Positions 10,488 through 21,029 of a stretch of 64,000 nucleotides of DNA are shown in pieces; the first letter of the stretch is position 1; each line of letters begins with the position of its first letter. The notes below the pieces were generated by a model. That model was not told the DNA's origin, did no database searches, and saw only the letters and a program-made list of their open reading frames with translations. The stretch spans positions 1-64,000 of the forward strand of contig NW_026705447.1 of NCBI RefSeq assembly GCF_029867415.1, given 5' to 3'. The DNA is from Vicia villosa (Eukaryota; Streptophyta; Magnoliopsida; Fabales; Fabaceae). Made by a program: the position numbers and the translations under genes.

Positions 10488-10965
10488 TTTGAATATTTGT
10501 CTGTTATCTTGATCTTGAGAAAGCATTAAATGGTTGCATGTTTTCTTTTTGTTTTGTGTTTCTCTAACGTGCTGCATGTGCGCTGCTTCTTCAATCATCC
10601 TTGGGAATTGTTCCATTTCAGTGCTTCAGCCATTTTACTAATCATCATGTTTTAACGGAATCCTATCTTGATTCAGAACTTTACATTTGTTTGCAACTTT
10701 TGTTCTGACTTGAATATAATTTCTAATAGAGTTTGTCTGCTGCGATTGGTGCCTTCAGAAGTTTCTTTCTTAGAATTTTTCAACAGCTTTCCTTTTTAAC
10801 ATTTGCTCAGCTTTGCATAATCTTCAGTTCAGATGGTACTTGTATTAGGACATCTTCTGACATAAGAAATATATAATTAGAATACCATATTTACTTATAC
10901 AAAATTTATTTACTTGTTATCATCAAAACATTAAGATAAGATCAGAATCAAACTATGTTCTAACA
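10129..10965 (-). mobile_element. Copia-type (SIRE-like) LTR remnant, antisense
   Basis: On the minus strand it begins TGTTAGAACATAGTTTGATTC at 10965 and continues with TTGATGATAACA. This resembles the start of the SIRE-type LTR at 25338 (TGTTAGAACATG ... TTTTGATGATAACA). The far end abuts LTR D at 10128, so the 3' part of this LTR is lost. It contains a long TA microsatellite. No coding region is supported. Confidence 0.55.
10442..10484. repeat. (TA)n microsatellite
   Basis: An uninterrupted run of alternating T and A, about 43 bp, within the copia LTR remnant. Confidence 0.97.
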
Positions 10966-11164
10966 CGTAAACTGGATGAAGCGCCTACCACTGCGCTAAA
11001 AGCAATTGCTGATAGTGAGGGTGCAACTCTATTTCCTTATACTGAATCTTATAAATGGCCTCCTTCTGACCCACCTAACACACCTGTGTAGGCGCCCATG
11101 GGAGGATGTTAAGCTTTTTTTATTTCGAATCCCTAAGTTTGACGCTGGATATTTTAATCCAACA
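10966..11164 (-). repeat. TRIM LTR (3' copy in element sense)
   Basis: A terminal repeat matching 11221-11418. It ends in CG on the minus strand where CA is expected. Confidence 0.85.
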
Positions 11165-11208
11165 ATCTCCCTCCAGTGTCAGCTGGGGTGATTCGAACCC
11201 ATGACCTT

Positions 11209-11220
11209 GCTCTGATACCA
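11209..11220 (-). other. TRIM primer-binding site (initiator tRNA-Met)
   Basis: TGGTATCAGAGC on the minus strand, directly after the LTR. The next bases contain GGTTCGAATCACC, a B-box-like sequence. Confidence 0.85.
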
Positions 11221-11418
11221 TATAAACTGGATCAAGCACCTACCACTACGCTGAAAGCAATTGCTGATAGTGAGGGTGCAACTCTATTTCCTTATATTGA
11301 ATCTAACAAGGGGCCTCCTTCTGACCCACCTAACACACTTATGTAGGCGCCCATGGGAGGATGTTAATCCTTTTTATTTCGAATCCCTAAGGTTGACGCT
11401 GGATATTTTAATCCAACA
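11221..11418 (-). repeat. TRIM LTR (5' copy in element sense)
   Basis: A terminal repeat starting TGTTGGATT at 11418 on the minus strand. Its 3' end reads TA where CA is expected. Confidence 0.85.
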
Positions 11419-13171
11419 TGGGTTACCATCAGATTAATGTGAAAGATGAGGATATGCAGAAGACGGCTTTCAGAACATGTTATGGACATTATGAGTATTC
11501 TGTAATGCCCTTCGGTGTTACTAATGCGCCGGGAGTATTTATGGAGTTCATGAACCTTATTTTTCATGAGTATCTAGATTGGTTTTTGGTGGTGTTCATT
11601 GATGATGTTTTGATTTACTCTAAATCAGAATCAGAGCATGCCGAGCACTTGAAGTTGGTAATGCATGTTTTGAAAGAGAAGAAGCTATATGCGAAGTTGT
11701 CCAAGTGTGAGTTCTGGTTGAAAGAAGTCAGTTTTCCAGTCATGTCATTTCAGGTGATCGCATAGTTGTGGATCTATCTAAAGTAGATGCGATGTTATGG
11801 GAAACTTCAAAGTCAGTTACCAAGATTAGAAGCTTTTTGGGATTAGCCGGTTATTATAGAAGGTTCATTGAAGAATTTTCTAAGTTGGTACTTTCGTTGA
11901 CTAAGTTGACTTGTAAGGGCAAGGCTTTTGTGTGGGATCTTCAATGTGAAGAGAGTTTTACCAAGTTGAAGAAGAGGTTGACGTCGGCACCGATTTTGAT
12001 ATTGCCTAATCCAGAAAAATCTTTTGTGGTATATTGTGATGCTTCTAAAATGGGTTTAGGAGGTGTGCTTATGCAGAATGATAAAGTTGTTGCTTATGCG
12101 TCAAGGCAGTTGCGAGTTCATGAGAAGAATTATCCTATGCATGATTTAGAGCTTGATGTTGTTGTGTTGGTATTGAAGATTTGAAGGCATTATCTTTATG
12201 GTTCTAGATTTGAAGTATTTAGTGACTATAAGAGTTTGAAATATTTGTTTGATCAGAAGGAGTTGAATATAAGACAACAAAGGTGGTTGGAATTGTTGAA
12301 GGATTATGACTTCGGTTTGAACTATCATCCAGGAAAAGCTAACATTGTGGCCGATGCTTTAAGCCAAAAGACTTTGCATATGTCAGAAATGATGGTTAAG
12401 GAATTGGAATTGATTGAGCAATTCAGAGATATGAGTTTGGTGTGTGAAGTGACACCAAAGAGTGTTAGATTGGGTATGCTGAAGATTAACAATGATTTTC
12501 TGGATAGTATCAAGGAAGCTCAGAAGTTAGACGTGAAGTTGGTAGATTCGATGGTTGGAATCGATCATTCAGAGAGTGATGACTTTAAGTTGGATGCGCA
12601 ATCTGTGTTGAGATTCTGTAATTAAATTTGTATTCCTGATGATGTGGATTTAAAGAGAGCGATTATTGAGGAGGGTCATAGAAGTAATTTGAGTATTCAT
12701 CCAGGAGGTACAAAGATGTACCAAGATTTGAAGAATTTTTTTTGGTGGCCCGAAATGAAACGAGACATAGCTCAGTTTGTGTATGCATGTTTGACTTGTC
12801 AGAAACCGAAAGTTGAACATCAGAAGCCTGCAGGGTTAATGCAATCGTTAGAAGTTCTGGAATGGAAATGGGATAGCATTTCAATGGATTTTGTGACGGG
12901 TTTACCTAATACCGTAAGAGGACATAATTCGATTTGGGTGATCGTTGATAGGCTTACGAAGTTGGCTCATTTTGTACCTATTAACATCATTTATCCAATT
13001 TCAAAGTTGGCGGAGATTTATACCAATGTGATTGTTAAGCTGCATGGTGTTCCTTTGTGTATTGTTTTGGATCGAAATCTGAGGTTCACTTTAGATTTTT
13101 GGAAAAGTTTGCAAGGAGCACTGGGTTCTAAGTTGAGGTTGAGTTCGGCGTATCATCCTCAAACATATGAT
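11419..13171 (+). pseudogene. Chromovirus pol fragment: RT, RNase H, integrase N-terminal half
   Basis: The RT begins at the conserved GYHQI and includes the catalytic FIDDVLIYS (about 11596-11622). A frameshift lies near 11755-11766, after KEVSF. RT thumb and RNase H follow ([24 protein letters not shown]). In-frame stops lie at 12182 and 12623. The integrase zinc-binding domain (HRSNLSIH and CLTCQ) and the first catalytic aspartate region (SMDFVTGLP) follow. Coding similarity ends at 13171, mid-integrase, where unrelated antisense sequence begins. The protein would have acted in the cytoplasmic particle and the nucleus, copying and inserting the element. It cannot be functional now. Confidence 0.88.
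12785..13171 (+). repeat. Integrase segment duplication, left copy
   Basis: 387 bp repeated at 14765-15152 with about ten differences, one of them a 1-bp length change. The two copies bracket the antisense gag fragment. Confidence 0.9.
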
Positions 13172-14764
13172 TATTGTAAAGTACATAGTGTATGTCGTAA
13201 GACCAATGTTTAAACAAACAGAAAAGAAATTGCGAATGAAAACGAAACTAATGATCTAAGAAATCCTCCTTCTAGCCATCTATAACATTAGACTTGTGAG
13301 GCTCTTCAGGATGGACGAACTCAATGATCCCTTCTTTAATTAAATCTTGTATCTTATGCCTCAACGGCCCACAATCCTCTGTATCGTGACCAGGAATATC
13401 AGAATGATAAGCGCACCTAGCATGATGCTTGTACCCGGGAGCGAGATTAGCTGGAGCTGAGTATGGAGGCAGCAGAGTAATCAAGCTCTGACTAAGAAGA
13501 TGTTGCAAAGCTTTAGACAATGGCATGTGCAACGGGGTAAATGACAGTTTAGGCTTGGACTTCCAAGTACGTTGGCCACCCTGTTGCTTATGCTGATCCT
13601 TCTGTTGTAGTGTCGGGGCCTGATTAACCAGGATTTCCCCAACAGTGTTAGGTTCCTTTTTTCCATCGTACGACTTCTTTGTGTGATAGGAACCTGAGGG
13701 TGCCCCTTGTATCTTCCCGTTTTTAATCCCATTTTCAATCCTTTCACCAATGACCACCAAATCCGAGAATCCTGAAGATACGCTTCCGACCATCTTATCG
13801 TAGTATGGTCCTTGCAAAGTGCCCATAAACATGTCTACCAGTTCTTTTTCCAGCAAGGGAGGTTGGACTCGAGAAGCGATTTCTCGCCATCTTTGTGCAT
13901 ATTCCTTGAATGCTTCATCCTTCTTTTTTGGTAGATTTTGCAGTTGCAGCCGGTTGAGAGCCCTATTCAAGTTGTACTTATACTGCTTTAAGAACGTGTT
14001 AGCAAGGTCATTCCAACTTCGGATATAGGATTTCTTCAACTGCATGTACCAATCAGCAGACACTCCGCTTAGGCTATCTTGGAAGAAGTGTATCATCAGC
14101 TTTTAATCATGGGCATAGGCAGCCATTTTTCGCACATACATGCGCAAGTGGTTCCTTGGATATGTGAGTCCTTTGTATTTCTCAAAGTTGGGAACCTTGA
14201 ATTTGTGCGGGATAGTCAAGTCTGAGACTAAGCTCATTTCGAAGGCATCCACATCGAAAACATCGTATCTTTCTACCACTTTTAGTCTCTCCTCTAGCGC
14301 CTTGATCTGTTCATTGTCCTTGGAATCTTCCCTAGAGTTGGGAAGAGACTGCTTCGTTTGAGGTACTTGGTCTGTATTGTCCACCTCTTGTACTTCGTAT
14401 TGTAGATCCAGGTAATCGTCATCCTCAGGGATATTGTTAGCAGGAATGCAAACTGTGCGGGATGTCCCTTCCGTCTGTGGAGGGGGGGTGAATCCTTCTT
14501 GAGAGGTCTCTCCTTCCTCTCGGAATTTGATAGATCTCCTAACAGATCGAACCTGAAGTCTGTCCTTAGCAGGGCCGAAGCCTGGCATAAATCCTAGCAG
14601 CGGGTTTTCATTGTTGGGAATTTCATCCTGAACAAGGGTTAGACTGAACCTCTTTTTATTTTTCTTGCTTATTCAGGAGGTCCTTCATGAATCCTAGCAT
14701 CTGAGCCATACTTCCTTTAACCTCCTCCACACTACACTTTAGTTGATTCACCTCCTCACGAAGG
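13172..14764 (-). mobile_element. Antisense Ogre gag fragment inserted in the chromovirus integrase
   Basis: A 1.6-kb piece with no LTR, PBS or polypurine tract. It carries two minus-strand Gag ORFs. The ends do not correspond to element termini. It sits between two copies of the same integrase segment, so it probably arrived by repair rather than by integrase-mediated insertion. Confidence 0.8.
13272..14588 (-). pseudogene. Ogre-type gag (broken)
   Basis: The N-terminal piece is 14588-14103 and the C-terminal piece 14096-13272, in the same frame, separated by one stop codon (TAA at about 14103-14105, between AAYAHD and KLMIHFFQDSL). Landmarks: an acidic proline-rich start, EMSLVSDLTIPHKFKVP and KYKG, then the capsid-like segment WYMQLKKSYIRSWNDLANTF and FKEYAQRWRE, typical of plant Ty3/gypsy Gag. 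Near the end is the C-x2-H-x5-H-x4-C motif CAYHSDIPGHDTEDC. No protease follows. Gag would form the particle; this copy is a fragment with a nonsense codon. The upstream start is uncertain, since similarity may continue past 14588 towards 14764. Confidence 0.85.
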
Positions 14765-15152
14765 GCATGTTTGTCTTGTCAGAAACCGAAAGTTGAACAT
14801 CAGAAGCCTGCAGGGTTAATGCAATTGTTAGAAGTTCTGGAATGGAAATGGGATAGCATTTCAATGGATTTTGTGACGGGTTTACCAAATACCGTAAGAG
14901 GACATAATTCGATTTGGGTGATCGTTGATAGGCTTTTTGAAGTTGGCTTATTTTGTACCTATTAACATCACTTATCCAATTTCGAAGTTGGCGGAGATTT
15001 ATACCAATGTGATTGTTAAGCTGCATGGTGTTCCTTTGTGTATTGTTTCGGATCGAAATCCGAGGTTCACTTTAGATTTTTGGAAAAGTTTGCAAGGAGC
15101 ACTGGGTTCTAAGTTGAGGTTGAGTTCGGCGTATCATCCTCAAACATATGAT
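14765..15152 (+). repeat. Integrase segment duplication, right copy
   Basis: Matches 12785-13171. It has an extra base near 14936 (TTTTTGAAG against TTACGAAG) that shifts the frame. Unlike the left copy, it continues into the rest of integrase. Confidence 0.9.
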
Positions 15153-15904
15153 CAAATGGAGAGGACTATTCATTCATTGGAGGATTTGTTGAGAGCTTGT
15201 GTTCTTGAGCAGGGAGGTACGTGGGATACTTATCTTCCATTGATGGAGTTCACTTACAATAATAGTTACCATTCTAGTATTGGAATGACGCCTTTCAAAG
15301 CATTGTATGGTCGGAGGTGTAGGACTTTGTTGTGTTGGCATGAATCTGCTGAGAGTGTAGTACTTAAACCGGAGATTGTTAGAGAGACTACTGAGAAGGT
15401 TAAGTTGATTCGTGAGAAGATGAAGACATCTCAGAGTAGACAGAAAAGTTACCATGATAAGCGGAGGAAAGATTTGGAATTTCAGGCTGGTGATCATGTG
15501 TTTTTGAGAGTCACGCCAGTGACCGGTGTGGGGCGAGCGTTGAAGTCTAAGAAGCTCACTCCTCGTTTTATTAGACCGTATCAGATTTCGGAGAACGTTG
15601 GGAATGTGGCGTATAGAGTGGCATTACGGCCAAATCTTTCGAATTTGCACGACGTGTTTCATGTGTCGCAACTTCGGAAGTATATTTCTGATCCTTCTTA
15701 TGGGATTCATATGGATAATGTGCAAGTACGGGATAATCTCACGGTGGAGACTATGCCGGTACGGATTAAGGATCGCGAGACAAAGAACCTTTGAGGAAAG
15801 GAGATTGCTTTGGTGAAGGTAGTTGGTCGGGAGCTACCAGAGAGAGTTTGACGTGGGAATTAGAAAGCAAGATGCGAGAGTCATATCTTGAGTTATTTGA
15901 TTGA
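14765..15904 (+). pseudogene. Chromovirus integrase core and chromodomain-like tail
   Basis: It contains the integrase core ([34 protein letters not shown]), then the GPY/F-type region (FQAGDHVFLRV, LTPRFIRPYQI, LHDVFHVSQLRKY). It is open from about 14925 to 15794, with a 1-bp shift near 14936. A TGA at 15792 and a small indel separate a final chromodomain-like stretch ending TWELESKMRESYLELF at about 15852-15899. The integrase would insert the element, and the chromodomain would target heterochromatin. Confidence 0.85.
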
Positions 15905-15946
15905 GGTAAATTTCCGAGGACGAAAATATTCTAAGTGGGGAAGAGT

Positions 15947-17890
15947 TGTAACGACCGTTTTATTTTAAGTGTTTTATGTTATTGTGTGCTATGTGAATTA
16001 ATTGATGATTGTGCTATTTATGTGATTATTTGGTTTTGTGTTATTTTATTGGGAGTTATTAGTAAATAACATGAGTTAGTAAGTCTATTAGTTATTGGGC
16101 CTAAGATAAAATTAGTAATTGAAAGGTGCTAACTAGAGCCCATTAGCAATGTGAGAAATTAGTAAGGGTTTAACAAGACAAGGAAATTGGGAAAATAGAA
16201 ATTAGAATTCATTTAGAGAAAGAAGAGAAAGAGAGAAGAGAAGAGGAGAAGCTAGATCAAGTTTCCCAATTGAAGATAGAGTTGTCTTCAATCCAAACCC
16301 AAGGTAAGGGTGAGATTCTTTCATGATAAGGGAGTGTATGATGATGTTTATGGTGGGTTTTGATTATATGAGTAGTAACCTTGATTGTATGTTGTAGAAT
16401 CTTAGGGTTAATGTTGGATTTTCATGAAATTATGCTTGAAATCATGTTTTGATGAAGATTGCTAATGAATGATGTTAGATATTGATTGTATGTGCCTTTA
16501 ATTGCTATTTGAGAATGGTTTTGGGTGGTAGAAGTGTGGTTAAGCGTTTCTGTTATCGGTGTTGTTTTTCTGCATAATCGCGCGTCCGCTAAGCGGATCC
16601 TGGTGCGCTAAACGACAGCTGGAAACAAATTTGAAAATTCGCCAGCTCGTTAAGCGGAGCTGGTCCGCTAAGCGGAGATGCGAAAATGGTTCACTTCTCA
16701 ATTTAGTTCTGCCAAGCGCGCTTGAGATTGCTAAGCAAACCTTGCTGTTGAAAACTTTTTGAAACTTTTATTGGGTGTATCTTTTAATCCGTAACTCCTT
16801 TTTAAGCGTCGTTTGAACCTCCGTGAGGCTTTAATCAATGTCTAACTAATGAAAATGGTTTGAAAAACCTTTGAAAACCTTTTGAAAGTTTTTCTTAAAA
16901 TGTACTGTTTGATATTGTGATTGATGTTGTGAAGCGGGACATTGTTGTATGGTGATACAACATAGCGACATGTTTGCAGAGTGATGCATTACTATGAATA
17001 GTGATGATTGTGTTATTGTCGTTGAATTTCAATATTGAATTGGTGATGTTTAATTTTTGTGACATGTTGCGAATGTTGTGTTTGTATGGATGTTGCATCA
17101 TTGAGTCCCATCCATTGCATAAAGAGACGATGGCCTGAAAATGCAAAAAGCGATGATGGCCTTATAATGGCAAAAGCGACGATGTGCCCAATGGCAACTT
17201 TTGAGACGATGGGAGTTTTACTAATTATACCACATGAGTTTGCATAAGTGAGTCACATATGAATTGCATATGAATTTGCATTTGAATTGTTGAGATGATG
17301 AGATGTTTTGTTGTGACGTGTTGATAACATACTTGTGAATTCGATTGTGTTGTCATAATTGGTTAATAACCTTGTGCCGTTTAAAAGTTGTTTTGTGATG
17401 AGAAGTGGTGAACGATGTATGATCTTTTCCTTGCTATGAGTATTATCATACGTTCCTTTATACTGTTTGATATCTCACCCCTTCTGTTTGAATGTTACCC
17501 TTTGTTGGTAAGGTGCAGGTAACGACGAGGATTATCCGTTACATTTAGTAGCTCGAGTCGGTGTCCATTGCTCTATTACGTAGCACTCGGGGGGGATTAT
17601 CGCTTGTTTTAAATTATGTTGTTATGTTTTAGTTGTTGGCATGTTGGCCATGATGTTATGACTTTAATTTTAAGAGTTTTTGTGAATCCCGCTGCGATGA
17701 TTGAAACTAAAGAGATTTATATGATTAATGATTTATGATTCCTCCGTCGGTATGTGTTATGTATCTATATTTATGAGCTTGAATGAGATTTTGTTTAAGT
17801 TAAAAATGTGATGCCTCAAATGTGTTGTTGTTTTTGAGATTTTGCACTCTGATTTCTTATTAAATTGCGGAGTAGATTTGGGGTGTTACA
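15947..17890 (+). repeat. 3' LTR of the plus-strand chromovirus
   Basis: 1,944 bp, from TGTAACGACC after a purine tract to GGGGTGTTACA. It includes short inverted motifs of the type CCGCTAAGCGG around 16560-16690 and irregular GACGATG-containing repeats at 17105-17215. The motif GTGCAGGTAACGACGAGG at about 17512 is shared with the minus-strand chromovirus LTR near 24128. Confidence 0.88.
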
Positions 17891-17981
17891 ATATTTAGAG
17901 ATATATCATACTACTCATATATTCACATTAAATCAATTTAATAACTAACTATATAATTAATTTAGACTTCGGGGTGTTATA
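17891..17981 (-). repeat. 3' LTR remnant of chromovirus E
   Basis: On the minus strand it begins TATAACACCCCGAAG after the purine tract AAGTGGGAGAGAG. Only 91 bp are left before the neighbouring LTR end at 17890. Confidence 0.7.
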
Positions 17982-17995
17982 ACTCTCTCCCACTT

Positions 17996-18807
17996 AAAAT
18001 AGTTTTCTCCCTCGAAAATTACATGGCGGAAACAAGAATGGATAAGACCCTTTTATCTAGTACTCGTGTTCCCATGTCTGACACGTCAAACAAGCATAAA
18101 CAAACTAGGCCACTTCTCTCTTCATATCGGGCCACCAGAACAACTTTTTCAAGTCTTGATACATCTTTGTAGCACTGAGATGAATACTCAAATCACTTCG
18201 ATGTTCCTTTTCAAGAATACTCCTCTTAATTTCTTGTACATCTGAAATACACACTATATTCTCAAACCTCACTACACCATTCTCATCAATTTAGAACTCA
18301 CCTCCCTTACCTTGATTAATTAGTAACAACCGGTTAACCAAACTCGGGTCATGTTTCTGACCTTCTCTAATTTATTCAAGGATACCACTAGTCAACATTA
18401 ACATTCCCAACTTCACACTGTGAGGAGTCTCTTCGTACACTAAACTCATATCTCTGAATTTCTCAATCATTTCTAACTCGTGCACCATAAGCATCGACAT
18501 ATGCAAAGGCTTCTGACTCAGAGCATCCACAACAACATTTGCTTAAACAGAATGGTAACTCAAATCAAAATCAAAATCCTTCAACAAATCAAGTCATCTT
18601 CTCTGCCTCATATTCAACTCCTTCAGATCAAATAAGTACTTAAGAATTTTGTGATCGCTAAACACTTCGAATTTTGAATCAAACAAATAATACTTCCAAA
18701 TTTTTGATACAAACACCACCGCTGCCAATTCTAAATCATGTGTAGGAGAATTCCTTTCATGAATCTTCAGTTGCCTAAAATCATATGCAATAACCTGTCC
18801 ATTTTGC
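17996..18807 (-). pseudogene. Chromovirus E: RNase H end and integrase zinc domain
   Basis: The minus-strand frame at 18845-18594 reads [28 protein letters not shown] and [21 protein letters not shown], the C-terminal half of RNase H. Further down are traces of the zinc-binding part (LSIHLSATKMYQDLKKLFWW and CLTC equivalents near 18100-18220). The text then jumps to a chromodomain-end-like TWEHEY and the purine tract, so the integrase core is deleted. The first codons of the long frame fall inside the solo LTR and are not part of the gene. Confidence 0.75.
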
Positions 18808-18812
18808 GTTAG
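18808..18812. repeat. Left target-site duplication of the solo LTR
   Basis: GTTAG, matched by ATTAG at 21025-21029. Removing the LTR and one copy restores the RNase H reading GVLxQNGQV of chromovirus E. Confidence 0.75.
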
Positions 18813-18978
18813 TGTTGTACCCCAAAATTTGCCCACACTTTTCAAAAATTCAAAACAATTTCAAAAATTGGGTTTTATAAAAAAGGACGGGTTCAATTGC
18901 TTATATTTTAATAAATAGAAAATGCTGGCATATACTTCATACACTTTCAATTGGATTTTTTATTTCAAATAAATAACA

Positions 18979-19017
18979 TAGCACAATTGGTAAGAAAGAA
19001 AGGACGGGTTCAATTCT
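18979..19017 (+). other. Short tRNA-like A box/B box pair in the solo LTR
   Basis: TAGCACAATTGG (18979-18990) resembles an A box and GGTTCAATTCT (19007-19017) a B box, 16 bp apart. That is closer than in tRNA genes. It lies near the LTR start, not at the leader position seen in LTRs C and G, so homology with those is doubtful. Confidence 0.3.
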
Positions 19018-20824
19018 CGTTTGGTGCATTTTCATCTGTAGCTGTTTTATTCAATAATGACTGACCATTTTCTCATTTTATTAACAATTCACAAAATTTT
19101 CTATATTTTATATGTATATATTACAATTCTCCATTTTAATTCATATGGTATAACTCATCTAGATCTTTTTCTCTCAAGCAGAGATGGAACTAAAGAAACG
19201 CCAACTCTTTGACACAAAAATCTCTTACTGTACATAACACCAATTACATACACAAAAGTTTAACCATTCAAATTTCACTAAACCAAATTTTCATTAGTAA
19301 TACTCACTTCATTTCAACATAATTTGTAGAGTAATAATTTAAACAAAATTAATACTTGTCTAAACAAATAAACATTATTTACTTCACTCTAATCTCAATC
19401 TTTGCTTCTGTTAACATGGCTTCTCTGCAAGAAATGATTTCACCGGAAAACAAGCCAAAGCGTCACCATGATGCCGCCTCTGACCTTCATGCGACCACTC
19501 CCACCGATCGGAGCCATCCAAATGAACCGCTCCACTTCCGTCGGACACCAAGAGATTCGCGACGTTGCCAACAATCACCAATCAGACCTACAACACACTT
19601 CAGCAGCGACAATCTTTTCACGAATCACCACATCAGCAGCGAATCCGACCACCACCGCCGTCGCACACGGCCACACACGACAACGCCACTCGCGCGCAGC
19701 CCCCATGAGCAACAACCACAGCCGAACAGCCGATCTCGGATCTCTGACCGCCTCGCCTCCCCGTGATCGCCACGCACATCGCCGGAATCAAAACCACCAT
19801 CGGGCTATCGCCGGAAGCAGAACCACGGTACCAAAAAAAGGTTTAGTTTAATTTTCTTATTAGTATACAAAAACACAAAACTATGTTATTTAATTTTCAA
19901 TTTCTTTTTAGATTTTAATATGTTTATTTATAATTTTCTTTAGTTAATTGTCATGATTATTTGTTAGCGTTTTCACCTCATTTCTCATCATCATTTTATG
20001 TATATATCCGTACTGACATTTTTTTGTTGATTGTGAGGTACCACTTGATACTGAGGCCCTCGAATTTCATGGACATTTATCATTTGCAATTTTATTTTGT
20101 ACATTTTATTTCTTTATTTTTATTTGGGTTTGTAATAGTTAATTAGGACTTTTACTTTCTCGCACATTTACTTTTCGCACCTCTAATTATGTAACTGCCC
20201 CAAAGCCCTGTAATAGCGTAGGACATTTACCTTCCGCATTTTAATTTCCGTAAATATTAACTGTTTAGATATATGGCTTATAGGATTGCATGAGAAGATT
20301 AAAATCAATCGTTAGATCACTTCTAAGTCCAAGATAAAAATAACTGAACCTAACACGCCTTGCACTCACTCACCTCTAGGGTACGCCCCTCTTGGTTACC
20401 TTACGAATAAAAATGGTCGTGTCCCTCGAATATAGGGGTACCATCAGCAAAACCCCTCGATTAAAAAATCATTACAAATATCATAGTCCCTCGATGACCA
20501 TCGATGTTGCCTACGAATGTATGATCTCGTCCCTCGATTTTTGCCTACGAAAAGTGATGATCGCCCCTTCGAATTTGCTAAAAGGTACCTCTATCATGTT
20601 GCCTTCAATGACCATCGATGACCCTTCAATGTCCCGTACACGTCCAATAGATAGAACTACCTACCCACAATTTGTATGGTTAGCCTTATCCCTTAAATGA
20701 AAGTATAAAGTATAGGAAAGACCAAACATAGGGTAAGCAGCCTTTAGTTTGCTTGCTCCATAAAAATACTTTTCACACCACTCTTTTTCAAAAAAAAACA
20801 AAACGAGCTAAGCAAACTAAGAGC

Positions 20825-20872
20825 CCGTAGATAACTACGGATGAAAAGGGTGCTAACACCTTCCCTTTTCAT
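20825..20872 (+). other. Twin U5 hairpins H1-H2 in the solo LTR
   Basis: H1: CCGTAG, loop ATAA, CTACGG (20825-20840). H2: ATGAAAAGGG, loop TGCTAACACCTT, CCCTTTTCAT (20841-20872). Both stems are perfect. They differ from those of Ogre A by paired changes, while both loops are identical. Confidence 0.72.
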
Positions 20873-20959
20873 AACTTACCCCCCGAACTCAAACTCTTTT
20901 CTTAAAGGTCTTTCCTGTACTTTTATACCTTTCCTAAAATTGGACAAAATAAAAGTCGG

Positions 20960-20969
20960 AGGCGACTCT
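20960..20969 (+). other. PBS-like sequence in U5 of the solo LTR
   Basis: AGGCGACTCT, corresponding to TGGCGACTCT at the same place in the other Ogre-type LTRs. Confidence 0.5.
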
Positions 20970-21024
20970 TGCACACCGCAACATTGTTTGCAAAATATAA
21001 AGTCAGTTCTCCCACCGAGTTACA

Positions 21025-21029
21025 ATTAG
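21025..21029. repeat. Right target-site duplication of the solo LTR
   Basis: ATTAG, corresponding to GTTAG at 18808-18812 with one substitution. Confidence 0.7.

Larger units (their letters stand above)
10966..11418 (-). mobile_element. TRIM (terminal-repeat retrotransposon in miniature)
   Basis: A complete 453-bp element on the minus strand: a 198-bp LTR (11418-11221) starting TGTTGGATTAAAATATCC, a PBS TGGTATCAGAGC (11209-11220) matching initiator tRNA-Met, 33 bp, a polypurine tract TGGAGGGAGAT (11165-11175) and a second 199-bp LTR (11164-10966). Internal length is only 56 bp and nothing is coded, as expected for TRIMs. The LTRs differ at roughly 17 positions, so the copy is old. No 5-bp target-site duplication is seen: the left side abuts a copia LTR and the right side a chromovirus RT. 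Confidence 0.85.
11419..17890 (+). mobile_element. 5'-truncated chromovirus-type Ty3/gypsy element
   Basis: It contains part of RT, RNase H, integrase and a chromodomain-like tail, then a purine tract (AAGTGGGGAAGAG) and a 1.9-kb 3' LTR. The 5' LTR, gag, protease and RT N-terminus are missing; the sequence starts abruptly at GYHQI of RT next to the TRIM. The order RT-RH-IN-chromodomain and the LTR type (TGTAACGACC...GGTGTTACA) fit the Tekay/Del group. Several stops and frameshifts and an inserted antisense gag piece make it defective. Confidence 0.88.
18813..21024 (+). mobile_element. Ogre-type solo LTR
   Basis: 2,212 bp from TGTTGTACCCCAAAATTTGC to GAGTTACA. It is flanked by a 5-bp duplication with one mismatch and set within RNase H of chromovirus E. 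No internal region, PBS or polypurine tract is present. It carries twin hairpins (20825-20872), a PBS-like GGCGACTC (20960) and a short tRNA-like A box/B box pair (18979-19017). A hydrophilic ORF at 19415-19766 (His/Arg/Pro-rich) has no recognisable domain and is not called. Solo LTRs arise by recombination between the two LTRs of a full element. Confidence 0.85.

Noticed and set aside
19415..19851. His/Arg/Pro-rich ORFs in the solo LTR
   Set aside because: Two overlapping frames are open at once in a GC-richer patch. There is no domain and no second copy in the window for comparison.
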